Below, in pieces: positions 48,383-60,090 of a DNA stretch of 64,000 nucleotides (the first letter of the stretch is position 1; every line of letters starts with the position of its first letter). Below the pieces are notes generated by a model. It had not been told where the DNA came from and ran no database searches. It saw nothing but the letters and a program-made list of their open reading frames with translations. Position numbers and translations under genes: made by a program. Source of the DNA: Paragyromitra xinjiangensis (taxonomy: Eukaryota; Ascomycota; Pezizomycetes; Pezizales; Discinaceae); contig JBCAMK010000003.1 in the NCBI GenBank assembly GCA_038503065.1, forward strand, positions 1,240,001-1,304,000, read 5' to 3'.

Positions 48383-49557
48383 TCAAATTTTTGCTTCTTT
48401 CAATCTTTCCTCTACTTTACCAGCAGCCGGGACAGTTCCTGGGCCGCCGACGCTTGGAGGTTCCCTTAAACCATAATCCCAAGACTCTTCCCCAGAAAAC
48501 CACCAGTTTCTTTCCTCTCCGTTGGTCAGAAAAGAACAATCACCATTGACGATAATGTCCCAACCACCACCAACACCGTTGCCATTACGCCAGTTGGTAT
48601 CGGGGATTGGGTCGCTTTCGGATGGAGGTGGGAGGATAGGGATAGTTGGTGGATTGGATGAATGGCGACGCTGGTAGGTACCTAATGAACAGGTACCGGA
48701 CCTAACATCAAGGGTTTCATCGCCTGCAATAGTTAAGGTTAGTGGGAGTTCTATTAAAACAAGGGGAGAAGAAGGGGCTATATGCCGGTTAGCGCACGCC
48801 CAGCAGCAATGTTGGTGGCTGCATGAGTACAGATGATAATTGCTTTTGGGCCAGTTCCTTCTTCGGCCCATTGTTTATCAATATCGGCGATGATCCGAGC
48901 AAGAGCGTAGGCGGTACGGTTGTGAATCTGGCTAAGAGTTTCGCCTTTGCTTGAAGGGATTATGATAGGGGTATAGGAAACCTGAAGCCGTGGGAAGAAC
49001 TGGTGGAGGATTTCAGGGGAAGCAGGCGATGGATGATCTGCATGTTTTAGAACTTAGGATGAGAACGCTCTAATAATAGAAAAAAGGATAACGAACCAAA
49101 ACGAGCGGTTCCATACCATTCCCTGAATATGATTGTTTTAGCTAAGGTTTTTTGTCGTTTCTGGCAGCTGATTGACATTGCTTCCACGGCCATGCATTTG
49201 GAATAGGAGAAGCTAGGCATACCCAACACCGTTCTCAGCAAGAATTGCAAGGTCTAGGGCTTCGGATATGGGATTTATAGTCTGGAGGCATCTATAGAAA
49301 GGGCTGCTGTATATTCTCTCTATTTTCGGATGTACTGTGAGAAGATGGGCGGTAAGCTCTTTGGCTTGGTCCTCCCCGTGGGAAGCGAGTGGGGGGTCCG
49401 AAGGTATGCCAGTGGGAGAGGTGATAGTCGCGGAATAGTTCCCTTGGTTGTCGGTGACCCAATTACTGCGAAACTATATAAGCCGTTAATAGGAGATAGT
49501 CACCTGGGGAGGTGGGGTACAAACCCCGTGCCTGGTGAGATAGATGGTCTCGAGCAT
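48383..49557 (-). CDS. TFC7: TFIIIC tau55-like subunit, histidine-phosphatase fold
   Basis: Homologue of the tau55 subunit of RNA polymerase III factor TFIIIC, which carries a phosphoglycerate-mutase-like domain. Five exons deduced: 49525-49557, 49223-49473, 49097-49122, 48786-49037, 48383-48723; 300 aa. The domain starts MLETIYLTRHGFRSNW (catalytic RHG at 9-11), has SSPFYRCLQT, VGEWYGTARFDHPSP, and the second catalytic His in IICTHAATNIAAGRALTG. The C-terminal part, with RSGTCSLGTYQRR and NGDCSFLTNGEERNWWFSG, is typical of the fungal tau55 tail. The fourth intron needs either a non-canonical GC donor (GCATAT, giving GRALTGDETLDVR) or a canonical GTGCGC donor at 48797 that removes four residues. 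Both keep frame. Telomere-type repeats lie about 180 bp upstream. Confidence 0.87.
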
Positions 49558-52440
49558 GTTTGTGGAGTTAGAGCAAAGTTCTTGCGAAGTAAAAAATTAA
49601 GGCGATAGTGATAGTGAAAGCGCTGAGATGGAGGAGATTTGGTATTCGAATTCAAGCAGAATGCAGGCAATATGGGTAGACAGGGTTCTTCGAGGAGGGG
49701 CAGTAAACATGCTTGGGAACTGGGAACGGCATACAACCCTAACCCTAACCCTAACCAACTTTGATGGCTGGCGCGCTAGCCTGAGAAGATGTAAAAGAAA
49801 GCAAAACTGATATTCACAAGAAAACAGAGTCAAAAGCTGTGAAAGAGGGCAAATAAATATACCAATTAATCCTGAATCATCATTTGGTTGCTTTTATTAC
49901 TATTCTCTCATTAATGTCTTAAGTCCTTCATACATACGTCATAGCTTTGCATCACTTCTTGTCACTCGCGGGCTCGACGGGAACCCTCGCCGTACCCTCA
50001 CAAAGGTTCGTGAAAGAAATCTGCTATTTACGAGCCCACGGGTTATTGGGACTCGGGGTACTAAGAATGCCGCTACTGTGTCCTTACAACGATTAGTGTT
50101 TTTAAGGACAAGCGGTGGGTATGCATTGTTTACTATCAAGTTAAGCCATATTCATGAAATATCTTATATGGTCAGGTGTCTAAGCATCCATGGTGATAGG
50201 TAGGTGCTGGTGAGATCATCTATCTCAGACTGAGTGCACAGCTGCATCTGTTGTCCTGTTTGTCCAGAGCCTCTGTTATTGTCCGGGAAATTTGAGTTTA
50301 ATAAAATTTGTAATTTACTCTTCCCATCTTGCGGTTAGAGAGTTGGAGTTGCTTGGCCAGTCGCTGTTCTCAGGAGGGTGGTAAATCAGAGGAGATGGTT
50401 AGTGATTAAGGTATTGGGAAGTGTTATGTTATAGTCTAGAAGACCGATCCTATTCGGTAACCTGTACTGTGTGGCATGTAGGAAAGGCTGGTAGAGACAG
50501 AGGAAGGGCATTGTGGATAAACTTGGAAAGTGAAGCTCCGCTGATATCGTAAACTTTTATTCCGTGAGCGTGTCTCTCTAGAGCTCACAATGGCAGCAGT
50601 TGAGGGACGGAGCCTGCCACAAGATGCTGGCGTTGGATAGAAACCACACCGCTGCTCTGCGAGCCTCGTGGTCGGGCAAAAAAGTGAAAATTTAGGTTTT
50701 CAGCACGGCCTTAGCTTATGCGCTATTATCTTCATCACACCCAAAACTTGAGCATGCTGCATAGGACTCCGACTGGTGCCTTCGACTGGTGTTTCTCCAG
50801 GGCCTCTCCAGGGGCTAGTAAGTTCTCTGAGGCATTTTGTGTAACTGATTAGTAACTTCAGTATATAATTGAGAAATCCTCGCTTGATATGTATCTATTC
50901 CTTTGCTGTGACACGCCACTAAGTGATGTTTTGCATGATTCGCAGAACTAAGGGTCTTTGCTGAAATATAACGGCATATGGAGCCTGTACAGGCCACAGC
51001 TTTGCCAAATTTTGCAGGTTTATAAATTGTGTATTGAGAACTAATGAATACATGTACCGTCAGCTTTTCGGTGGGTCCTGGGTAGCTGTGGGCAACTTAC
51101 ATACGCAGAGGTTGTAGATATAGGTAGCCGCTGCCGAAGATTTCCCGGATCTCGAACGTGCCCTAGCGCACATCAAACATACAGGTCGGACCTCTTTTTG
51201 CAAAAGTTAAGGGACCAAGTGGTCGCTCATAAAGCTATGGAGGTTGATTTGCTGTAGTGAGAAACCAACACGCTCTAGTTCCGTACGTGTGCAGCTATGT
51301 GTCGTTTCTCTTATCTAACTTTAGGAAGTCTTGGTTACAAAAGTTCACAATTGGATCCAAACGTCAATCTGTAAGCGACTAGCAATATTGTGGGGGTCGT
51401 TATGCCCAACCATGACCACATGCGTTGCGGCGGAGCTTCCCGCCTACATTTATATTTGATCAATCATCTTTTGATTTCATTCGTTGCTTGTAGAGATTTT
51501 CGCTTAAGATAGCTCTAAACCCTGGGCCCATAATCCTACATGTAGCTCTTAGTCCCTTCTTGAAGTCCCGATTGTGTGCATCGCTAATTGCATATCTTTT
51601 GTAAGAAAGGGAAGCCTCAGCCGCGAATCTATGGGACAGCAACCGATAAAGATATGCTATCTAATCGTGTCACGATGTCGTGTGTGATACATTGTGGTCT
51701 GATATTACTTGCCACCAACTTGGTACTAAAATATTTCTTTTTGTAAACCACATTAGAGTCAAATTCTTCAACCATGTGATGTTGGGCCGAAGCTTCTCTC
51801 CGGCCACTAAGTGCGAGTCGCAGTTTTCTTCCTTTGAAAGGCAACGAGGGATTAACCTGTTTTTAGAAACTCGATGCGTTGAGTTAGTGGAAAGGGCCTA
51901 TGCCCCTATTCGTTTACATGCCTAAATAAAACAATAGGAGGGTTATTGACAGAAGAGCATGATACAATCCTCCTTTCTCCCGAGTGATACCCTATGATTT
52001 AAAACAACTACATATGTATACTTGGACCTCTAATTTCATCCTAGTTCACATTCAGCAAAGGAAAAGGCTAACTTCTTCGCCTTAGAAATTGGAACCTCTA
52101 TCATTTCGGCACCACAGCGGCTGACTTAGCACATCATATGTGAGCAAAATGTTGTACTTGCCGAGGGTTTTTGAAGTTCTGTCTGAGATTTTACATGCTG
52201 TAATTTTGCGAAGACATATGTAGATGAGGCCCCCAGAAAGATTTACCCTACTAGAAGAAGATATCGGTTTTTTATAATCTCAGGTTAGTCCATTTCTAGC
52301 TTCATTTATTAGGTTTACCCGAGAGCATGGTAAAATTACCCGGACTTGAAACAAGACGCGTTTAGCTACTCACGTGATTAGCCCATACTTCAAATCCTCG
52401 TGCCACTCTCTACACGTGAATTTAGCGATTTCCAACGACG
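49558..52440. other. Gene-poor interval upstream of APC10
   Basis: About 2.9 kb without a recognisable gene. It contains the AACCCT array at 49735-49756, CTACATGTAG at 51536-51545 and otherwise unremarkable sequence. Open frames are below 90 codons. Confidence 0.5.
49735..49756 (-). promoter_or_regulatory. Interstitial telomere-type repeat (telo-box), 3.7 units
   Basis: AACCCT is repeated three times followed by AACC (TTAGGG on the other strand). It is internal and short, so it does not mark a chromosome end here. Located about 178-200 bp upstream of the TFIIIC subunit gene, it may be a telo-box, a site bound by Tbf1/TRF-type Myb factors in promoters of translation-related genes in several fungi. 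Confidence 0.5.
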
Positions 52441-53420
52441 ATGCCACCAAGGATTCGGGAAACAAACACCCGCCATCTCCAATATGGACGGGGGGGTAGA
52501 CAGAGTCCCCTTCAACCTCGTGAAACACCTTCCCCGATTCTCACCGATGATGACGATGCGGACGAAGAGACCATTTCGCAGGATGACGACGAAGAAGATG
52601 ATGAGCAGGAGACAACTGGTGGGAGTAGTAGTTAGACACCCCACCAATCTTGCCGTTTAGTGGTAACTAGAGGGAAATACTAATGGAATGGGCCGTTATA
52701 GTGCCTGAAGCATCTTTGGAGGGACTGAAGGAGATTGGGAATCTTGCTTCTTGGACGGTGTCGACAGCCAAGCCAGGCAATGGTGTTGAGCAGCTTAGAG
52801 ATGAGGACACCAGTCTTTTCTGGCAGTATGTCCTTCCCGAGTTTTGCTTCTGGTAACTCTGTTGAATTTGGTAAAAACTAATTAGATAATAGATCCGATG
52901 GTCCCCAGCCTCATATGATCAATATTCATTTCGCCAAGCGGGTGTTTGTGAAGCGCATTCGGATGTTTCTAGATTTTGAGAATGATGAGTCCTATACCCC
53001 GACAAAGATCTCCGTAATGTCGGGTACTGGATATCATGATTTGCAGGAGGTTACCACGATGAATTTCGAGCAGCCAAGTGGGTGGATTGATGTTAACTTG
53101 GACGGAGTACATGAGGAGTACGCTTTGCCTCTTTTTCTCCTCTTTTTCTCCTCTTTTTCTTGAAATTGATATTGATATTGTTTTTGATTTAGTGGGCAGC
53201 TCCGGACATTTCTCATTCAGGTTTGTATCCACGCGAACCATCAGAATGGAAAGGATACCCACGTGCGTGGTCTGCAAATATTTTCTTTGGAACCGTAAGT
53301 TAGACCCTAAAGGGCCTTGTGGATGGGTCATCTAATTAACGTACGTGTAGGCGTAACTTTGAGAAAGAGGAGATTCCTTTTATGTCAGGTCAGATGATCT
53401 CGGAGTTGGAATTACGTTAA
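52441..53420 (+). CDS. DOC1: Anaphase-promoting complex subunit 10 (APC10/Doc1)
   Basis: Processivity factor of the APC/C ubiquitin ligase; with Cdh1/Cdc20 it forms the D-box receptor. Five exons deduced: 52441-52618, 52702-52825, 52893-53117, 53193-53294, 53351-53420; 232 aa. An acidic N-terminal region (DDDDADEETISQDDDEEDD) precedes the DOC beta-sandwich: LASWTVSTAKPGNGVEQLRD, FWQSDGPQPHMINIHFAKR, FLDFENDESYTPTKISVMSG, WIDVNLDGVHEDGQLRTF and ANHQNGKDTHVRGLQIFS. The C-terminus ends LELR; the family usually ends in Ile-Arg, which docks on Cdc27/APC3, so Leu-Arg is a conservative variant. The second exon acceptor lies at TTATAG after a perfect TACTAAT branch site. Intron 3 holds an 11-bp CTCTTTTTCTC tandem. 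Convergent with LEU2, 270 bp between stops. Confidence 0.93.
53129..53160 (+). repeat. 11-bp pyrimidine tandem in APC10 intron 3
   Basis: Three copies of CTCTTTTTCTC-like units just after the donor of intron 3. The tract is all pyrimidine and probably arose by slippage; the acceptor has its own shorter T-rich tract. Confidence 0.85.
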
Positions 53421-53690
53421 CTGGGGGGAAACCGCATGGAATGGAAATAAATTATTGAGAACGGGCGTTCTGGTGGAGCACCATCGGCGTTAATTGTTTT
53501 GCTCTTTTTGCTCTGGCGTTTCCATCATCTAGTCAGTGCGTGGGCCCTAAAATTGCACGTGGTTTTGTTTCAAAGATCCAAATTTTTGCTTTAGGCTTTG
53601 CTATAAAACGCTCAAACATAGTTAAATATTTATGAGTACTTTGCTTTTTGGAAGGAAATGTGGAGATATGAAAGAGTCATGGTTCATCAC

Positions 53691-55088
53691 TCATGCTTTC
53701 AAAATCTCAGCTAAAACCTCAGCGATCTTATCACCAACCTCCGCAGTGGTGGCTTTCCCACCGATATCACCAGTGCTGACACCCATATCCAGTACTTTAC
53801 GGACTGCATCTTCAATCGCTACAGCCTCCTTGGGGAGGTTGAGAGAATATCTGAGCATCATCGCGCAGGAAAGGATCGCAGCAACAGGATTAACAATTCC
53901 TATAGATAAAAGTAAGTAACCACCACCAATACCTAGGGAAAAACAAGAAAAGCTTCAAACATACCCTTCCCAGCGATATCAGGCGCCGACCCATGAATCG
54001 GCTCATAAATCCCATTAACCTTCGTACTCCCACCCGGGATCCCCGACAAACTCGCACTCGGCAACAATCCCAAACTTCCCGGAATAACACTCGCCTCATC
54101 ACTGATAATATCCCCAAACAAATTACTCGTAACAATAATCCCATTCAACGCACGGGGATTCTTCACCATCAACATCGCCGCCGAATCAATAAGCTGATGA
54201 CCATACTTAATCTTCGGAAACTCATTCGTCATAACCTCATCCACCGTCTTCCTCCACAGCCTCGAAGTTGCAAGAACATTCGCTTTATCGAGACTCCACA
54301 CCGGCAGCGGCGGATCAACCTGCATAGCCAAATATCCCGCGAGACGGGTAATCCGCTCTATCTCGTGTTTATGGTACGGCTCAACATCATAAGCATACCC
54401 ATCACCATCATCCTCCTTTCTCTCTCCGAAATAAATCCCCCCCGTTAACTCGCGGATGATGTTGAAGTCGACTCCACGACATACGGATTCCTTGAGGGGC
54501 GAGAATTGGATCAAGGACTCGGAGGCGAAGTTGCACGGACGGAGATTGCCGAATGTTTGCATTTCCTTTCGGAGCTTTAGGAGACCTTGTTCAGGTCGTA
54601 CCGCACCGGTTCCCCATTTCTGGAAGCCGTTAGTATGGTGCTTTTAGTTAGGAGGGAGGGGGAAGGGTGGAGTAGCATACTGGTCCACCAACAGCACCAA
54701 GAAGGACTGCGTCTGCTGCTTTCGCGGCGCTCAATGCGTCGTCGCCGAGAGCGGTACCGATCGCATCAATCGATGCCTAGACCATCCACACTCCATCAGC
54801 TACCACAGCCCCCTAAAAAGCTTTCGTGAGAAGGAGACATACACCACCCAGAAGATGCGGCTGGAAATCGAACTCGATATCAGGACTGCTCGCAGCAACA
54901 ACCTTAAGAGTCTATCCCACCCCACTTTCAGTCAATTGGCATATCCCGAACACAATGGTCTGAACAGAACCTTAATAGCCTCTTTAATAACCTCCGGACC
55001 GCAATGGTCACCTGTATTCGTTAGTATAGCTATGAGCTTGGGTTATGGCGTACTTACCCTCGAAAACAACGATCTTGTAGCTAGGCAT
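53691..55088 (-). CDS. LEU2: 3-isopropylmalate dehydrogenase (leucine biosynthesis)
   Basis: NAD-dependent beta-decarboxylating dehydrogenase converting 3-isopropylmalate to the 2-oxo precursor of leucine. Six exons deduced: 55058-55088, 54971-55011, 54843-54911, 54681-54776, 53965-54619, 53691-53899; 366 aa, the normal length. The N-terminus joins across introns as [18 protein letters not shown], then [30 protein letters not shown] and [13 protein letters not shown]. The substrate and metal residues are visible in [14 protein letters not shown] [28 protein letters not shown], the signature [20 protein letters not shown], and NAD site [23 protein letters not shown] replaces the common LPGDH near the start. 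Five introns, with first exons of only 31, 41 and 69 nt, make it easy to mis-annotate. No complete Leu3 site (CCGGNNCCGG) was noticed upstream. Confidence 0.96.
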
Positions 55089-55648
55089 GACTGTAGAATC
55101 AATGATAGACTTCAATTGGGTTCCTGGGAGTAACACTTGCTTGTGGAGGGAAGGGCGGCTTTTGGGTCCGGGTTGGCGGGGTTGTTGGTGGGGTGGATAG
55201 CATCGTTGAGGGGTTGGGTCTTGGCGGGTAGAGCCTCCACCTTTGATCTCCGAGGGGATGATCATTGGTCGTCACTTGGTATTCGGTTTTTTTCTGGGGA
55301 AATGATTTGGATGTTGACGTAATCTAATATTCTTGCTATGATCTAATTCCAAAGAAATAGCCCGCCGGCGGCCCAAAAAAAAAACAGGGGACATGAATGC
55401 TTGGCCCTCTATTATAGATTTTAGAAGAAAACAAATTGTAGCTGATATCCGGTTCTGAATGAAAAGGGGGGATATGATGACAAGGTTAAAGACCCTTACA
55501 AGAACAACCCAAACAAACGACCAAACACAAAGTAGAGAAAAGAAAGAGAAAAAACACCATCCCACTCCATTTTCATTTGAAAAAAGAAAAAGAACGAACC
55601 CGCCAGAAACAAAACAATGAAAGAAAAAGAACACCCATTATAATATTC
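55089..55648. other. LEU2 upstream region and 3' flank of the HERP-like gene
   Basis: About 560 bases. GT/GGGTTG-rich sequence lies at 55139-55235 next to the LEU2 start; the left part of the HERP-like 3' flank is A-rich. A CCGCCGGCGG palindrome-like word occurs near 55361. No gene seen. Confidence 0.45.
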
Positions 55649-57988
55649 TTACAAAAGTCCTCTAAAAATCTCCGGCTCAGGGTTAACCGCTGGTACCTCT
55701 GCACCTGCATCTTGCTGCTGATCTTGCTGCTGTACTTGTGTTTGTGCTTGTACTTGCTCAGCCACTACACCTGTCCCTTCTCCCTCCACCTCCCCTGCTG
55801 CCGCAGCATTTGCTGCCTCTTGTGCATCTCTCAACTGCTGTACCTCTCTTTGCCTTGCCTCCACAGCGTCAACATGTCTTTCATGTAAACCCGGTATCAA
55901 ACTAGCCAGGAAGATCGTGACCCCCCTTTCCACGCCCCTGAAAAGCTCCCGCAGGCGGTCATCACGACGTGCGACTAGCATGTTTGCTGTCTGCGCTGGA
56001 GTTACTGGGTTTCCATTTGCGTCTCGTGCCAAAGGTTGGTTGGCTTGATCAGGGAATTGAGGTTGGTTAGGGTTATTTGCGGCGGGAGCGGGCCGTGGTG
56101 GGGGGAAAGCGGCAGCGTTTGGAGGAGGGGGATTAATGGCTTCTATGATAGGACGGAAAAATTCGTTGAAGATGCCGGTTTGCCAGACTAAAAGCGTACC
56201 ATTAGCATGAGATTCGCCAGGAATCAATAAAAGTAAGGAACATACTAAAAATCAGCACCGCAATAGACCCCAAATACAGCATTCTCCTCCACCCTCCACT
56301 TCCAGTAAATAATACCACAAACACCGCCAACCTGACCGCCAGCCAAAAGTGCGTCGCACGAGCTCTAACCCCGGCAAACATATCCCCAATATTCAAAGGT
56401 CCCCTATTCCTTTGGCGATTCAAAGCTGCGCGCGCATGTGGATCTTCGAACCCAAAGCCAGCTGCGTTAAATATATCGTGATGATCGGCAACCCCCGGTG
56501 CCGGGAACCTCAGAGCTCTGTGCTCTTGCGGAATGTGGCCGAAATCGACACCATCTGGCATCGCAAAAGCGCCTGGTTGCCACCCAATATCAACGCGAGG
56601 GACAGGAGCCTGCCCTGCACTACCTGGGGGTCCTATTAACAGGGCGGTTGGTGTGCCCGAGGCATCTTGGAGCAGGTATATCAAATTATTCCCCCCTAGG
56701 AGATTGTTGTTGCTTGCTGTTGGAGTTGATTGAGGTAGTGTTGTTTGGGATTGACTTGAACCAGTAGCCGCGAAATTTGTTGTATCTTCGGCCTCCTCCT
56801 GCTGCATTGTCAGCAATGCCCGGCGTCTGGCCTCGCCTTCGAGATTTAGCATTTGACTAATATGCCCGCGCATTTCTTCTGGTGTCGTCGCAGCAGCCCT
56901 GGTAACCCCTTCCGAAGGGCTGGTTGCAATTCCACTGCCGCTAGCTGTAGGCGTTGAAAACCCCGTCGAGGGAATCGGAGCACTGCTTGATCCATACCTG
57001 GCAGTTGTGGTCTCTGTTCGCCTTATTGTTGTACCAGGTCCCAACCCCGAAATAGACATTCCGGTACTCCTCCCCGCACCCTCAGCGGCCGAATTGAAGT
57101 TTTGCCTCGCAGCCGTAATCCTCTGACCTAGAGCTTCATTCATTCGAGCTAAATCCTCAGTTAATCTCTGCCGGGAGGCGAGATTATCCTGCTGCTGTTC
57201 CGTAGCTTGGGCGCGTTGTCGCAGTGTTTGTCGCAGCTCATCCAGACTCATCGGGGAGAAATTCGGCACACCTCCGGCGCTGGGAATCGAGGGTGAGCCA
57301 TTTCGCGGAAGTACTGTTGTCGTTATTCGGGTAGTAGTAGTAGTAACTATAGACGAGCTAGACCCTGGAGCGGCGAAGGAGCGAGTTGTGGTGGTTGTAG
57401 TGGTAGGTCCGTTCTGTGGTGGCGGCGACGGTGATGACGGCAGAGGCGGGACAGGGTTCGAGGGGTTAAGACTCAAGAAAGGGTTGAGGGGAGTAGTCGT
57501 GGGACTTGTAGCTGGAGGCTTGATAACGAGGTGGAACGTGTAGGCCTCTTGAGGTGTTTCCTAGAGTAGCACCAGAAGTTAGCCCGAGTTCTTTAATTCT
57601 GTAGCAAAGCAAGAGTAGGAGAAAGAACAGGAGATCGTACACCAGCACCTCCGTCCTTCCCAGGGCCCAGCCCGAGGACAGTTCCCACCACAAGCTCGTC
57701 GGTTAACATCTTTCCCCGGTAAATTAACCGTTGTTGGTCATTGTCTGGCCTGAATTCCAGAGCAGCGGAAATGCGACGCTTGAGCTCCCCCACGGTGGAT
57801 TTCGGTAGTACACGAAAAGCGAGATCGGATGGAAAGTTTTCGGCGGGTGACAGGACTTTGATGAGTAAAGCCGAGGGATCCATAATTTCTGGGGTTGAGG
57901 AGTTGTTGTCTGTGACTAATGTGGGCTGAGCGGTAGAGGATGAGGATGAGGATGAAGAAGCAGTTGCCTCTTCGCCGGGGGAGGACAT
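55649..57988 (-). CDS. Ubiquitin-like-domain ER membrane protein (HERP/Usa1-like)
   Basis: Predicted ER-associated-degradation factor related to HERPUD/Usa1 and similar fungal proteins. Three exons deduced: 57641-57988, 56246-57560, 55649-56187; 733 aa. An N-terminal ubiquitin-like fold spans about 39-130 across the first junction (LLIKVLSPAENFPSDLAFRV, STVGELKRRISAAL, QRLIYRGKMLTDE, then AYTFHLVIKPP). A long Ser/Thr/Pro-rich linker with Thr runs follows, then a helical segment (MSLDELRQTLRQRAQA), and a conserved LIYLLQDASGTPTALLIGP block. Two membrane segments at about 516-560 (FWLAVRLAVFVVLFTG and YLGSIAVLIFIWQ) precede a cytosolic Ala/Gln-rich tail. The architecture UBL-linker-two TMs is the HERP pattern; a role with Hrd1-type ligases is inferred. 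It is divergent from MSS51, 556 bp apart. Confidence 0.85.
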
Positions 57989-58544
57989 GGCGAGTGTGAG
58001 GGAGGGAGAGGAGGAGGAGGAGGGACAGAAGCAGAGAACAGCGTATAATTAGTAATTGAAGATGGTGATGATAAGAAACAGATGATGAATCAATAAACTC
58101 GTGCAGAACTCGCACGTCTTCCCCGAGAGAGAGAGGAACGAAAGTTGCTGGTTGCTGGGTGTTTCAGGACCCGTGGTTGGTGTTTCTAATCGCCATCTGT
58201 CCTGAAGCTAAACTTAGTCAACCAGCAGCCGAAAGGGGAGTTAGCAGTTACTCTCATCTGTCTGCCTATCAGAGGAGTAAAGCATGTAGGGACGAATCCA
58301 TCAGCCAGCCATACGCCATACCAACAACCATCCATCCAGCCATCCACCGTAAGCGATGATGAGGCGTAGCTAAGCGACATCACGACATCATATCATCCCA
58401 CCGACATCATTCGGATCTTCAACCCCTCCACAACCACAACCCACCCCGCCTATACTGGTGAAATCTTCAATTTCATCAACTGCAATTTAATCCCCTCTCC
58501 ACAAATCAAATACAGTCCCCAACACCTATCAATCAATTGCCTCC
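57989..58544. promoter_or_regulatory. Divergent promoter region of the HERP-like gene and MSS51
   Basis: 556 bp separate the two start codons. The HERP side is purine-rich (GAGGGAGAGGAGGAGG). The MSS51 side is C-rich and pyrimidine-rich with repeated CCATCCA words (58328-58346) and no obvious TATA box. A shared bidirectional promoter is likely from geometry alone. Confidence 0.5.
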
Positions 58545-60090
58545 ATGCGAGCCTCACAAAACTGTACAAGATGCCTAACCCGACTCCGACCATCCGAGAG
58601 TCTTCTTAAACCATCTTTTTCAACATCTCGAACAATCTCAACTCTCCATCGCACCACCCCACGACAATGGATGAAAACCAGTCCCTCGCCTTACTCGCCC
58701 TCCCTTCAATCGCGGCGCACATTCCTCTCCATGTTCGGTAACAAGAAGGAGGATGTTCCAACCCCACCACTGCCCTCTGAGCTTGCTTCTCCCAGCGATC
58801 ATCCAGTCTACAAACACGATGAAGGTTCCCGGGTGCTCCTTCAGCCAAACAACCTTTTCCACCCTATGGACAAATCCCCCTCCCCATCCATGCGTGAGCG
58901 TGCAGCAGCCATAAAGCGTACCGCCTACTGCCCACACCCAGAGCACCTCCAGGCCAACTCTCCCAAACATGTGAAATACACCTGCTCTGATTGCGGCGTC
59001 CCCGTGTATTGCTCCGAAGAGCATTGGGCGGCGGACTACGAGAACCACGTTCTTATTTGCGATGCGTTGAAAGAAGCGAATGAGGATGACCATGATCTAC
59101 GCAGTGGGAGATTCTTCCCGGAGTTTGAATACCCGGGTGAACAGATGGATGAGGCCTTGATCAATTTCACCAATTGGGATACATTTTTGTATACGAGGGA
59201 TTTTAGGGCTATCAATGATCCACGGAGCCTGAGACAGGTTACAAAGCTGCTGACATTCCCGGTTACGGTCGCAAGTTTCTTGCATGAGCTCAGCCCATAC
59301 AGTCTACGCAACCGACTAACCCTTGAAGGGCTAAAGAGCGTAAGCGGTATTACTCCCAATCTCCTACAATCCTAGAAACAAATACTCACAACACCACTTA
59401 GCCCTCCGTTACACCCTCCACCCCCCAAAAACCGGCGGAGGAAAAGAAATAAAAAACATCCGCATCACCCCACCCCCAGTACGCATATTCATGCTCGGCG
59501 CACGGGCCGAATCCTCTCTTCCCCGCGAAGTCTGGTATCAACTAACCCACATGTTCCCACTGACAACCTTTCACCTGGTCTTCATCGGACCCGAAGCCCT
59601 CGCCAACCGCACCTCCGAACTCCCATTCCCTGACCGCACCCCATCAAACCCGTACGGCGCGATCGTTGAGCGTGTGTCCCATTGTATGAAGATATCGACC
59701 TTTGTCGAGCACTACCATACTCTCCACGCCTCAGGCACCTTTGCGCCATTCGATCCGTATTTCGACTGTTTCGTATTATTTCATCCGGGCCTAGGACATC
59801 CAGGAAGTAGTGAAGAGTGGGCGGCAACACTGCCAATGCTGTTGGAGACGAAGGTTCCAGTACTAGTGACGGGGTATACTGAGGAAGATATGGAAAGGGA
59901 TGTACAGTGGGTTAATAGGACGTGTAAGGGCGAGTTTGATGTCCTGTTGGAGCCAGGAGAAAATCGATTTAGGAGCTTAAGGTGGGATATTAATGATGCT
60001 GATCCGACGGATTTGAGTCAGGGCAATTGGGGTGTATGGAGCTTCAGAGGGAAGAGGTATGAGGCAACAAAGAAGGAAACGGAATCGTAG
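58545..60090 (+). CDS. MSS51: Mitochondrial COX1 translational regulator MSS51
   Basis: Mitochondrial protein that promotes COX1 mRNA translation and coordinates it with cytochrome oxidase assembly in fungi. Two exons deduced: 58545-59346 and 59402-60090; 496 aa. The N-terminus is rich in Arg/Ser and lacks acidic residues (MRASQNCTRCLTRLRPSE...), consistent with a presequence. A MYND-like zinc finger follows at about 128-171: CPHPEH, YTCSDCGVPVYCSEEHW and HVLIC. The MSS51 C-terminal domain includes FFPEFEYPGEQ, NFTNWDTFLYTRDF, PVTVASFLHELSPYS, then VRIFMLGARAESSLP and HLVFIGPEA. The intron donor is the GTATTA at 59347; the nearer GTAAGC would break the frame. Length and domain order fit the family well. 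Confidence 0.93.

Noticed and set aside
49735..49756. Chromosome end (telomere)
   Set aside because: Fewer than four units, with unique genic sequence on both sides.
53993..54448. Plus-strand frame of 151 codons
   Set aside because: Antisense to the main LEU2 exon; Arg/Asn/Thr-rich composition is a reverse-frame artefact.
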